Assembly (NCBI GenBank): GCA_905221605.1
Contig: CAJNDS010000248.1
Coordinates: 123,455 to 187,454 of the forward strand
DNA: 64,000 nt
Source: Symbiodinium natans
Taxonomy: Eukaryota > Sar > Dinophyceae > Suessiales > Symbiodiniaceae
Reading direction: 5' to 3'
The position numbers were made by a program, and so were the translations under genes. Of this stretch, positions 12,934-21,775 are shown in pieces. The notes beneath the pieces are model-generated. The model ran no database searches. It was not told the origin of the DNA and saw only the letters and a list, made by a program, of their open reading frames with translations. How positions within the stretch are numbered: the stretch's first letter is position 1; the number at the start of each line of letters is the position of its first letter.

Positions 12934-13220
12934 TGCGGAGCTGCAATTGGTATTGTAGAAAGGAGTTAGTGTTGGAAGTTGGAAGGGTTAATGAACCCGG
13001 TAATCGTATTTGGCTCAAGATGGGCTTGAACAGAAAGCCACAAGTTCAAAAAGAAGTGCCTGGGTTCTTAGGGTTTGGTAAGGGTGTGGATTCCTTCCCC
13101 CTTTCCTTTCCCCCTGGGTTGCTCTTATCCGTGTTCTTGGTTGTTTCTTGGTTCGATCTGGGAAATATAAGTTCAGGGCGATTAGGGGAGTTGATTTCCT
13201 TCCTTGGTTGTCCCCCCGTA
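12934..13220 (+). repeat. Left long terminal repeat
   Basis: This 287-bp repeat begins TGCGGAGCTG and ends CCCCCCGTA. It matches the right LTR except for two substitutions that I can see (A versus T near 13051, T versus C near 13109). The termini are TG...TA rather than the usual TG...CA. An open frame runs through it from an ATG at 12933, but the likely protein start lies downstream of the LTR. Confidence 0.93.
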
Positions 13221-13235
13221 GGTTATGAGCCCAAC
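13221..13235 (+). promoter_or_regulatory. Primer-binding site: initiator tRNA-Met anticodon arm
   Basis: Directly after the LTR the sequence reads GGTTATGAGCCCAAC. Its first 12 bases are complementary to GGGCUCAUAACC, the anticodon stem-loop of eukaryotic initiator tRNA-Met (CAU anticodon). Drosophila copia and some relatives prime from a cleaved half of initiator tRNA-Met at this position rather than from the tRNA 3' end. The same mechanism is inferred here. Confidence 0.8.
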
Positions 13236-13286
13236 TTAGGTTCCCTGCGGTTAAGTGTTCTTTCAAGGTTTTGGGATCAAGAAGCA

Positions 13287-16200
13287 ATGCCTTCTCCGAA
13301 GCGATGGCTCCAACTTGCCTCGGAGGGTGGACAAGATGGTGGAGCTGGAAATGGTGCAGCTGAGTCTCTGGGTGAAAGATCGGTGTTGGAAGAGGTGATT
13401 CCCGACGCTGAAGTACATCTGGAAGAGGCCTTAGTTGCAGAAAGCCCCAATGCGGGTATGAATCCCAATAGGGATATGGTTAGCAATGCTGAAGCTGAAG
13501 GACGTGCTGTTTCTGTACCGCCAAAGCCTGGTGAAAAAAGGAACTGGGATGCGACTGGTGGCATAGATCGTGAAATGGAGGTGACTGTTTTACGAGTGTT
13601 ACACAAACACGGGTACCAGCCGTCGTCTTCGACTTCGGGTCGAATGGTAGACCAAGAGTCTCAGACCGATCTGATTGGAGAAGTGCTACAAGCGACCAGG
13701 AGGCCGTTGAACAAGATCAAAAAGGGTCCATCTTCGAGTTCCCAAGGTGGTGGAAGCGGTCACAAACAGAAGGGTGCGGACGGCTTTGAAGCTGCACCTG
13801 CTGCTGAATACGCCATGGGGGAGGAGATCCTACAGATGGAGGCTGAACGGTTGCGACAGCTGTCAGAAGAAGAGGACGAGATGCGACAGGTTTCTGAAAG
13901 GGACGGTTTTCGGAAAGACGAGCATCTGATCCAAGCGTGTGATGGCACAATGTGGGAATTGCACCTCCATGAAGATGGGAGACAATATTATTACTGCCTG
14001 GATACGCACGAAACCAAGTGGACATTGCCGGTGGTAGGTGAAAAGGTGAAGAGTGACGAGGTGGTTGGGTCTCCTTTGGGCAATGAGCTGGAAATGGAGG
14101 CGGCACTGGATTCTTCATCCTCTACTCCGAAGACTGAGTCTACGAGGGCATTCCAGGGTAGTGTAAATAGTTTAGGTGAAAAAGATTTTTCCTCTACTAT
14201 CAGGGATAGCGGTCCTAGGGCTGATGGTGACGCCCCGACCTCGGGTTCTCCTGATGAGGAAGGGATTCCTGGGAACCAAGCCAACATCGCTGGAGCTCAA
14301 CACCTGGATCGGGAAGAAACAGAAGCGCTTTCTGAGGGTGGGGCAGCGATGGAATTGGTGGATCCAGAAGAGAAAATGCCCAATGAGGTGATCGGAACTG
14401 TGTCGGCTGCAGAAGAGCGAGTGGTGGATGTGGTGCCTGTTGTTCAGGAAGGTGGTCCTGGAGATTCGGAGGATGGAGAGAAAAAGTTGTGTGTTACGAC
14501 TGAGGAGGTCTCTTCGTTTGGTGCCAAGAATTCTGCCGTTCAAGGGGAAAAAGAAGCTTCTGGAATAGCTGGAGACACGGATGATCTGAAAAATGAGGCC
14601 TGGAGCGCCAATGATGCGCGGGTTGATGCGCCAGATATTACCTGGAGTGCGAAGGAAGCACGGGTTGAGGTGCATGTGGTGGTACGTTCCACGGGCGACT
14701 GCAACAATGGGGCGCAGGTCTCCGCAGCAGCTGATGATGGAGGTTCACAGGTGGACGCACTGGTGCAACCTGAAGTTAGCAGCGAGGAACGAAATGACAA
14801 GGGCTACACCGGAGCCAATGAGGCAGCTGTGGTCAATGATGGTGGAAATTCTCCTTTGGAGGCCATGGAACCAAAGGAGCCTGCGGTGGAAGAAAGCGTG
14901 CCTGCCGTGGATGATCGACTCAATTGCCCTGCAGTGGAAGAAGATTTGCCTGCTGCAGAAGGTGAGACAAAGGACTCCAATGATGGGTCCACTCCCATGA
15001 AGGGAGAAGCGTTGCCGTCTGGAAGTTCACCGGAAGTCGACACCGAGCGAACTACAGCAGATGAGGCAAAGCCGTTGGCGGAGAAAAAGGGAGGTCCTGA
15101 AATCCAGGAGCACAAAAAAGATGAGCTTGTGGGACTCGTGGAGCAGGACGAGCAGTGTGACCCAAAGGTGAAGACAAAGGATGCGCCAGGAGCCGATGAT
15201 ACAGAGATGGTTTCTGAAGAGCGTGTAAAGAAAGTGCCCCGAGCGGGAGCCTTGGAGTCACCTGGGCCACATTGCTATCAAGAGGGAGATGAGATCATGG
15301 GTCTAGTGCGCTGCATCAATGGGTATGGAGCCTTTTTGGACCATGGGGATATGAATGTATTGATTCCTGCAGAAGGGAACAATGCATATCAGTTCAAGTT
15401 TGGTGATACTGTCAATGGAACAGTGAAACGAGTGGAAGATGATGGTACCATAATCTTGGACACCTTTCTGGTTTTGGAAGAGGACGTGGAGGACTCTTCT
15501 TCGACGCTGCGGAAGTGGAAACCCAGCGGCTGGAGTACGTGGTGGACGGATTCATGGTATGCTGGTCAATGGTACCAAGATTCCAACGGTCAATGGGACT
15601 GGAAACAGGAGGAAGAGCAATCCGATGAAGAGCTTGTGGTACAGGAGTTGTCTTCTGAAGAACGAAAAGAAAGGCAACTTTATGGAGAAAAGATCTACAA
15701 AGCTCTTCTGGAGAATGGAAATGAAGAGGAAGCCTATGTTGGCAAAATTACTGGGATGCTGTTAGGTCGGCCGATGGAAGATTTACAGGAGTGTGTTGCG
15801 GATCAGGCATTCCTCAATGCGGAAGCTCGGCGCGCGTATGGCATCTTGCAAAATGATGGTTGGAAGCCTGATGGTACAGAAAACACAGGTTTGGGGGAGT
15901 TAACCACCTTTTCCCGAACACAGTACCACAACGCGCTCTTCGAACTGGCACGTAGGAAAAGGAGATTTTCTCGACCAGTTGTGGGTGATGCGGTGGCAGT
16001 GGTGCTGGATCAAGGGGAAGATGAGTTTTGGAACGCGCTTTGGTTGGACACCAAGCTATTGTTGCAGGAGCTTGATGGTGCAGTGCAATCCATGAGCAAA
16101 AGGGAGAACAAGCCAATGGAAGCCTACATGGATCCTGACCAGTACAAAAAGGCTTACATGACACCAAAGACGGTGTTGTCACCTGGTTACAGCAAGCTGT

Positions 16201-16400
16201 GCAGGTTCTTCAATAAGGGAAGGTGTCGCAATGGCGATGGGTGTCCCTATGAGCATCGTCGGTACGGTGAAGGTTGGCCAGAAGGGGGTCAACTGATCCA
16301 AAGAATAGCCAAGAAGCTGATGATGAGGACGGGAACATCGGTGACCCTCCCACAGAGGAAGGTACAGTGGATGAGGCACAGCAGGAGCGGGAGGATTTAG
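13287..16400 (+). CDS. Retroelement ORF1: acidic Gag-like protein with WW, S1 and CCCH motifs
   Basis: This is a 1,037-codon frame from ATG 13287, the first Met after the primer site. The frame is open further upstream through the LTR, so earlier ATGs (12933, 13020) cannot be excluded. Visible parts in order: a long low-complexity, Asp/Glu-rich N-terminal region; a WW-like motif at about residues 223-248 (two Trp 22 apart, then xxP); further acidic disordered sequence; an S1-type RNA-binding fold at about 667-728 (GDEIMGLV...GYGAFLD...GDTVNGTVK...IILD); a Trp-rich stretch near 740-765; a globular segment; and a CCCH zinc finger at about 972-990 (C-x7-C-x5-C-x3-H). RNA binding is therefore likely, as expected of a Gag/nucleocapsid role. 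No catalytic motif is seen. The frame ends inside an overlap with ORF2, which lies in the -1 frame. Confidence 0.72.
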   Translation: MPSPKRWLQLASEGGQDGGAGNGAAESLGERSVLEEVIPDAEVHLEEALVAESPNAGMNPNRDMVSNAEAEGRAVSVPPKPGEKRNWDATGGIDREMEVTVLRVLHKHGYQPSSSTSGRMVDQESQTDLIGEVLQATRRPLNKIKKGPSSSSQGGGSGHKQKGADGFEAAPAAEYAMGEEILQMEAERLRQLSEEEDEMRQVSERDGFRKDEHLIQACDGTMWELHLHEDGRQYYYCLDTHETKWTLPVVGEKVKSDEVVGSPLGNELEMEAALDSSSSTPKTESTRAFQGSVNSLGEKDFSSTIRDSGPRADGDAPTSGSPDEEGIPGNQANIAGAQHLDREETEALSEGGAAMELVDPEEKMPNEVIGTVSAAEERVVDVVPVVQEGGPGDSEDGEKKLCVTTEEVSSFGAKNSAVQGEKEASGIAGDTDDLKNEAWSANDARVDAPDITWSAKEARVEVHVVVRSTGDCNNGAQVSAAADDGGSQVDALVQPEVSSEERNDKGYTGANEAAVVNDGGNSPLEAMEPKEPAVEESVPAVDDRLNCPAVEEDLPAAEGETKDSNDGSTPMKGEALPSGSSPEVDTERTTADEAKPLAEKKGGPEIQEHKKDELVGLVEQDEQCDPKVKTKDAPGADDTEMVSEERVKKVPRAGALESPGPHCYQEGDEIMGLVRCINGYGAFLDHGDMNVLIPAEGNNAYQFKFGDTVNGTVKRVEDDGTIILDTFLVLEEDVEDSSSTLRKWKPSGWSTWWTDSWYAGQWYQDSNGQWDWKQEEEQSDEELVVQELSSEERKERQLYGEKIYKALLENGNEEEAYVGKITGMLLGRPMEDLQECVADQAFLNAEARRAYGILQNDGWKPDGTENTGLGELTTFSRTQYHNALFELARRKRRFSRPVVGDAVAVVLDQGEDEFWNALWLDTKLLLQELDGAVQSMSKRENKPMEAYMDPDQYKKAYMTPKTVLSPGYSKLCRFFNKGRCRNGDGCPYEHRRYGEGWPEGGQLIQRIAKKLMMRTGTSVTLPQRKVQWMRHSRSGRI

Positions 16401-19400
16401 CCTTCCGGGCCAAGTACAATTTTGGCAAAGGTGCATCAAAGGGTGAGCCTACGTCGGGTGAGCCAAAAGGTCGTCTGTGTCTGTATTACAATCAAGGTGG
16501 TTGTAAATATGGGACTACATGCAGGTATCTTCACAACGATGACATAGCATTGGAAGGGACTTGGGAGCCCGGCAAAGCTTGGGACAATGCTTCCAGGAAG
16601 TCACTAAGGGACGCAGGGTTCCACCATTGCTGTTTCGATTATTACCTCAGAGGACGTTGCCGGAAAGGGTTAAATTTCTGCAAGTACTCCCATGACGAGA
16701 TGTCAGAGGAGCGGCTGTCGCTCCTGAAACACTTGGTACAGGTGGCCAATCAGGTCCGGTTTGAAAAAGAGAGAGGATGGGAGCTTACGGATAGAAGCAC
16801 TTTTCAGCCACCTGCGAGTGGGGGAGCTGAATCTTCCTCATCCTCGGCACCAAAAGCGCTGCAAATGACCAATGTGTCACAAAAAGATGGTGAAAAAGGT
16901 ATTCTGGATGAAGTAGAAGCTGATGAGCAAAAGAATTCGGTGGCTGCATCCACTAGTACTCAGCTTCACAATCCGGAGGAGCCGATTGAAAATTGGATGG
17001 CTCGCAACGCACACCTGTGGGTGTATACCCCTCATGTAAGTGAGGTGATGATTACGCTTGGTGTGACCAATGTGTCGGACTTGCAAGAGTTCATCTTTGT
17101 GGAAGATTTGGTTGACAAAGGGATCAACAAAGTGACCGCATGCAAAATTCTGCAATTGGTGGGTGAGGTCCGATATCGACCGGGAGGACCGGAAAAGGCA
17201 GTTCCTTCTGATGCATCTGTACGGGTACAACAATCTTCTGGGAACAAAGGGACTGGAAGAGCGGCGGTGCGAACCCTCACTCAGGTGCGTGAAGCTGAAG
17301 ACTCCGGTGCAAAAACTATGCCGAGAGGTTCCTATCGGGAGCTTTTTGATAAGGTCAGGTACCGTGATGGTTGGACGCTTGCGCAGAGGTCTCCGTTGTG
17401 CGTACAGAAGCTGCGGTTGGTGGGAGTTGGAATGCCGCCGGTGAATCCACCAACGAAAAAGTATCGGTCAAGATCAAACCCTGTAAGAAGGGGAAGGCCC
17501 TTGCTGGACAAAAAACAGGTGCGACAGGTGCCACGATCTCGGTCACAACGACGAGTGCAACTGGCGGAAGTGGTGGAAAAACCGAAGCCACTGGAGCCGG
17601 TGAAACCTCGTGGTGGTTTGTCGTATCCATTCAGCAGAGCGTGGGCAGATGTGGTGGATGATGATGACCAGGCGGAGGCTTTGGTCTCGTATGCCGCTTC
17701 CTCAAGCGATTCAAGCGAGGAGGAGACCAATGCGGTACAACGCCTGAAGGAACTCTTTTTGCAAGAAAGGGATTCGTGGAGAACTGCGAGTCGTGGCAAT
17801 GTTCCACAAAGTGGTTCTTCAGGCTCCAATGATGGGCCGAAAAAATCGGTTCACCTTGGCGAAGGGCGCGACAAAGCGTCGCGGGGGGAGACCCGCCAAG
17901 AAGTGACTTCACAAGTTTTTTCGCTACCACAACCTTCTCGTCGAGCTGAACGGTCTCAAAAAAGAACAAGGGATGGTTCAGTTATGGTTGGTTCGCTGGC
18001 GGTGGGCTCCACGGATGAGGTTTTACCTGGGCAAGGTGCTGCTGGACAGGTGAATGTCTCTGAAAGCGCTCAAGTTCTTCCTGGGCATGAAGTGGCTGGA
18101 CAGGAGACGGCGCCGGAAGGAGCAGTACAGATTTCTGGCGAGGAGACCGACCAAAAAGAAGGAGAAGGCGGGAGCAATGATCTCCGTGGTAATGATGCGA
18201 AGATGTTGGATGGTGGTCCGGTGAGGAGTGACCTTCAGCAATTGCTGGTGAAAGGCCTTCTGACTCGAATTTATTGGAAGGTTGCAGTTGGCAAGTTGCC
18301 AATGGGGCAAAGAGATTGCCAAAAAGGGTCCAATAAGATGGATCGAAATTTGGTTATTAGCATGTCATCCGAGGGTGCAAGCGAACAGGATGAGAACCTG
18401 GCACTGGAGGACGATGCTGATCAGTCAATGGGAGACGGTGCAATGGTTATGGTGTATGATCCAGGAACGCTGATCCAGTCGCCAACAACTGATTGGGTTA
18501 TGCGTCGCGGTCTGACCGATCGTACCGTCTGGCCAGCAATGGCGCACCTGGCACAGAGGATATGTGCTGAAATGGTTCAAGTGGATGAAATGAATGCCCA
18601 GCTAGGGACTGGAACACTCCTTTTTCAAAGGAGAGATCAAGGATATTATACTGACCTGCATCATTCGTTCCATGACAACCCGTGCTTGCCGGCGGTGGGG
18701 AATTACCCTCTTTCGGTGATGGGTGCCTTGTTGTCTCCTGGTCTGGAAGGGGAATTCAAGAATACGGACAAGTTTGGTACTGCTATGGAGGCAATTGCCT
18801 ATGATTGGAGCCGCAGTCCAGGCATGGAAGTTCATATTGAACTTATGGCGAGGGTAGCCAAAATGGTTCACCCATTCCTGAATCTGGGAGCACAAGGGTC
18901 GGTGATGGTTTCAGAATTTCTCTGGCAGCGCGGGAGGGCTCGGTTGATGGAGTTTCTTCAAGCGGCGACTTGTGCGGACCAATTGGAGGCTCTCTGGAGA
19001 AGGATGGACGACGATGCGGATGAGGAGGTGGATCCTTCGACAGCGATGCTGGAAGTTCTTGGACTAGAGGATGCGGTGCTTGATCAAGGGAACAATGAAT
19101 CCCTTATTCCCATTGAAGATGCTGGAGGTGAGACAAGCGGTGACACTGGAGGGAAGGGCAAAGCGCCAGAAGTTTCTCCGGAAGAGGAGAAATCCAGTGG
19201 GTCATCCAGACTGGCGGACACAAGGATTTTCTTGTGGTCAGTGTACTCCCGCGTGGCTTCGAATTTCTCTATGCAGGACCGCACTACTGGTAAGATCTTT
19301 GACAGCACCAAAGGATATCCTGGTGAAGGACCAAACAATGATGACAATCCTTCCTCTAAGGGGAACTTTCCCTGGATTTCAGAAGACTACCTCGACGAAG

Positions 19401-21118
19401 TGGTGTCAAAAAAGATGGAAAGGTCTTCAGAGATGGATGGGTTTGTTCCGGGAAGTGAGGGATCATTGGAAAAGGTAGAGGTGGAGAATGTCACTGCCTC
19501 TAAAATTCTTATGGCTCTTTGGAAGAAGGGACATAGAGTTGGGTTTAGAAGGTTGCGTCGTTTGAATGCATCTGGATGCAAGGTTGGAGCAATGAAACGT
19601 CCAATCAAAAGGGTGCAGAAGATTGGCGCTAGGAAGGCCTTCATGAAGATGTTCAATGTTTTTGGATCGTCTCAGCATGGCTCAGGAGTTGGCGGAAAAC
19701 CGATCATGAAGGTGGTAGGACCAAGGCCAGGTTTTCCAGCTGTACTCCAAGCACCAAATACTGATAGCACGTCGGGTGAAGGGAGCAGTCCCCAGGTACA
19801 TGGCAATGTTCATGTAGAGCACAGTCGCCCTATGGACCGGTATGAGGCAGAGCGCTTGGAGAAGAGGAAGAAGGGTTTCTGCTATTGGTTTGGCAAAGGG
19901 AAAGATCGCTGCAAATTTGGTGACGACTGCAAATTCATCCATTCCGAAGATGATGTGGTGCTACATTCATATTGGTGCAAGTACTATGTGGCAGGGAGAG
20001 AATGTTTCGCTGGAAAGGATTGTGAGTTCTCGCATGATGCAACTGGTGTGAGGTGCGTCCAGTTTGCTCGGTCTGGGAAGTGTCGGTTTGGTGACAGGTG
20101 TGTCTTTGGACATGAGGTTCCGTTGGAAAAACAGAGGCCAAGGTCTCCAAGGACGCCCCCAAGGGATGGTCCAAGGAGAAAGTCTGGTGCAAATGGTGGA
20201 AAAAAGGAGATCTCTCCTGAACAGTTCGGTGATGATGAGGAGGATTTTATGGTTTATGACGAAGAGACCAAGATGACGGAACTGTTGATGGAGGCGATTT
20301 CATTTCTGTCCAATGGCAAGTCAGATTTGGCTCGAGCAGAGGCGGACCCATTGTTCAAACTCCTGAAGATCACTGGAGATGCTGACTACATGGATCAAGT
20401 ATGGGTTTCGTGGACCACTGAAATGTTGTCAGTGCTGGAACTTCTCGAAGTAGTGAAGTCGTACGATGTTTCGCTCGCGGAGGTGGAAGAATGGGTCAAT
20501 GACCTGAGGATATGGTATGAGCGAGCCAATTTGGGAGAAGAAAAGGATCCCAAAAAAGGGAAAAAGAGGTCCCTAGAAGGGGAGTCCAGCAAAGATATTC
20601 CTGCCGAAAAAGAAGTGGTTGAGACTTCGGAGACGGAGGTTGCCGTTGAGGAGGAGAAGAAAAAGGTAAAAAAGAAGAGGAAAGCTGCAGCTATCGAAGA
20701 TCCTTACACTCTCATGGTTCCAAAGCCGAAGAAGATGCCGGCGGTCATTGAGAAGGGTGGATCATCATCCAATGTGGTGGTTTCTGCAGTGGAAAAAGCC
20801 TCAAAAGCGCGCACAAAGTCAAATGTCGGTGGAAAGACAAAGAAGAAGGAGAAAAGTCAGAGTCCCAAAAAAGAAGAGGTGGTAATGGTGCAAGATCCTG
20901 AGGAAAAGGATCGTCCATCCGATGCGGAGGCACCAGGGTCTGCCAATGCGAATGAAGAGCTGGATCAATCTTGCCAGGCGATTGAGGATGCGAAGAGAGA
21001 AGGATTGGTATCCTCAATTCAAAGGGGCATACAGGATCCTATTCTTACGATTTCGGACCTGGAGTATATTCTGCTGCAACTTCACCTCAAGATTGCCAAC
21101 AATCGGAAAAAGAAGTGA
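16274..21118 (+). CDS. Retroelement ORF2: five CCCH fingers, SAM-like domain, basic tail; no pol motifs
   Basis: The frame is open from 16271 (the previous in-frame stop is at 16268), in -1 register to ORF1 and overlapping it by about 130 nt. The coordinates start at a TTG codon. The first in-frame ATG is at 16700, after two zinc fingers, so expression by frameshift from ORF1 is more likely than a separate start. CCCH fingers lie at about residues 69-87, 120-140, 1203-1223, 1235-1254 and 1261-1280. A SAM-like helical segment with DLVDKGINKVTACKILQLV lies near residues 250-290. A Ser/Arg-rich region and a large globular segment of unknown fold (about 740-960) follow. The C-terminus is Lys-rich (KKKVKKKRK) and resembles a nuclear localisation signal. 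No protease, reverse transcriptase, RNase H or integrase signature is seen. A Gag-derived RNA-packaging or chromatin-targeting role is inference. Confidence 0.7.
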   Translation: MARRGSTDPKNSQEADDEDGNIGDPPTEEGTVDEAQQEREDLAFRAKYNFGKGASKGEPTSGEPKGRLCLYYNQGGCKYGTTCRYLHNDDIALEGTWEPGKAWDNASRKSLRDAGFHHCCFDYYLRGRCRKGLNFCKYSHDEMSEERLSLLKHLVQVANQVRFEKERGWELTDRSTFQPPASGGAESSSSSAPKALQMTNVSQKDGEKGILDEVEADEQKNSVAASTSTQLHNPEEPIENWMARNAHLWVYTPHVSEVMITLGVTNVSDLQEFIFVEDLVDKGINKVTACKILQLVGEVRYRPGGPEKAVPSDASVRVQQSSGNKGTGRAAVRTLTQVREAEDSGAKTMPRGSYRELFDKVRYRDGWTLAQRSPLCVQKLRLVGVGMPPVNPPTKKYRSRSNPVRRGRPLLDKKQVRQVPRSRSQRRVQLAEVVEKPKPLEPVKPRGGLSYPFSRAWADVVDDDDQAEALVSYAASSSDSSEEETNAVQRLKELFLQERDSWRTASRGNVPQSGSSGSNDGPKKSVHLGEGRDKASRGETRQEVTSQVFSLPQPSRRAERSQKRTRDGSVMVGSLAVGSTDEVLPGQGAAGQVNVSESAQVLPGHEVAGQETAPEGAVQISGEETDQKEGEGGSNDLRGNDAKMLDGGPVRSDLQQLLVKGLLTRIYWKVAVGKLPMGQRDCQKGSNKMDRNLVISMSSEGASEQDENLALEDDADQSMGDGAMVMVYDPGTLIQSPTTDWVMRRGLTDRTVWPAMAHLAQRICAEMVQVDEMNAQLGTGTLLFQRRDQGYYTDLHHSFHDNPCLPAVGNYPLSVMGALLSPGLEGEFKNTDKFGTAMEAIAYDWSRSPGMEVHIELMARVAKMVHPFLNLGAQGSVMVSEFLWQRGRARLMEFLQAATCADQLEALWRRMDDDADEEVDPSTAMLEVLGLEDAVLDQGNNESLIPIEDAGGETSGDTGGKGKAPEVSPEEEKSSGSSRLADTRIFLWSVYSRVASNFSMQDRTTGKIFDSTKGYPGEGPNNDDNPSSKGNFPWISEDYLDEVVSKKMERSSEMDGFVPGSEGSLEKVEVENVTASKILMALWKKGHRVGFRRLRRLNASGCKVGAMKRPIKRVQKIGARKAFMKMFNVFGSSQHGSGVGGKPIMKVVGPRPGFPAVLQAPNTDSTSGEGSSPQVHGNVHVEHSRPMDRYEAERLEKRKKGFCYWFGKGKDRCKFGDDCKFIHSEDDVVLHSYWCKYYVAGRECFAGKDCEFSHDATGVRCVQFARSGKCRFGDRCVFGHEVPLEKQRPRSPRTPPRDGPRRKSGANGGKKEISPEQFGDDEEDFMVYDEETKMTELLMEAISFLSNGKSDLARAEADPLFKLLKITGDADYMDQVWVSWTTEMLSVLELLEVVKSYDVSLAEVEEWVNDLRIWYERANLGEEKDPKKGKKRSLEGESSKDIPAEKEVVETSETEVAVEEEKKKVKKKRKAAAIEDPYTLMVPKPKKMPAVIEKGGSSSNVVVSAVEKASKARTKSNVGGKTKKKEKSQSPKKEEVVMVQDPEEKDRPSDAEAPGSANANEELDQSCQAIEDAKREGLVSSIQRGIQDPILTISDLEYILLQLHLKIANNRKKK

Positions 21119-21480
21119 TTGGATGGTATGGATGAAGGGATGGTTTTTCTCTTTCTGGAGACCGGTGCGCTGGAACAGCCAATGTGCTGACAATGTGGTG
21201 GTTACTATTAAGGGTATGGAAATCCCTGATAGTAGGAGTCAGTAGCTTTTCGCGTAGCGAAGACCACGGTTTGTGGTGAAGAAGGCCAAGGAGTCTTCAG
21301 TGATGAGAGGATCAAGGTGAAAAAAGATTCTCTATGGGTAGTAGGTTAGCCAATGTGCTATAATTCCGTCCTGGAAGACGTTAAACCACAATTTGCATTT
21401 CAAGCAGCTGGCTGCTGCCGTAATGGCAGTTTTTGGCCAAAAGATCTGCATCTCCAATGTGTCCTAGGAAATCCTAGGAC
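21119..21480. other. Retroelement 3' untranslated region
   Basis: This non-coding interval lies between the ORF2 stop and the polypurine tract. Near its end the self-complementary octamer TCCTAGGA occurs twice, two bases apart (21462-21469 and 21472-21479). No gene is seen. Confidence 0.6.
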
Positions 21481-21488
21481 AGGGGGAG
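21481..21488 (+). promoter_or_regulatory. Polypurine tract
   Basis: AGGGGGAG directly abuts the right LTR, the expected position of the plus-strand primer in LTR retroelements. The purine character extends upstream with one interrupting C. Confidence 0.85.
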
Positions 21489-21775
21489 TGCGGAGCTGCA
21501 ATTGGTATTGTAGAAAGGAGTTAGTGTTGGAAGTTGGAAGGGTTAATGAACCCGGTAATCGTATTTGGCTCAAGATGGGCTTGAACAGAAAGCCACAAGT
21601 TCAAAAAGTAGTGCCTGGGTTCTTAGGGTTTGGTAAGGGTGTGGATTCCTTCCCCCTTTCCTTCCCCCCTGGGTTGCTCTTATCCGTGTTCTTGGTTGTT
21701 TCTTGGTTCGATCTGGGAAATATAAGTTCAGGGCGATTAGGGGAGTTGATTTCCTTCCTTGGTTGTCCCCCCGTA
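21489..21775 (+). repeat. Right long terminal repeat
   Basis: This copy is 287 bp, the same length as the left LTR, with the same ends. It differs by two substitutions, which implies a recent insertion. It is followed by CCCTA, the right target-site copy, and then a continuing CCCTAAA array to about 21842. Confidence 0.93.

Larger units (their letters stand above)
12934..21775 (+). mobile_element. LTR retroelement without recognisable pol (8.84 kb, intact ends)
   Basis: Two direct 287-bp LTRs (12934-13220 and 21489-21775) enclose about 8.3 kb. The element is flanked by CCCTA on both sides (12929-12933 and 21776-21780), a 5-bp target-site duplication inside a CCCTAAA array. A primer-binding site lies directly after the left LTR and a polypurine tract directly before the right LTR. 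The interior carries two overlapping plus-strand ORFs (1,037 and about 1,614 codons) with RNA-binding motifs. I could find no DTG/DSG protease, integrase HHCC/DDE, or YxDD polymerase motif. It therefore resembles a non-autonomous Gag-only LTR element mobilised in trans, but much larger than usual. The tRNA-Met half-molecule type of primer site points to Ty1/copia-like machinery as the helper. Its function is inferred from architecture. Confidence 0.88.

Noticed and set aside
12934-21775. Expectation of a complete autonomous retrotransposon
   Set aside because: I looked through both ORFs for protease, reverse transcriptase, RNase H and integrase signatures and found none. The remaining possibility is strong divergence, which needs profile search.
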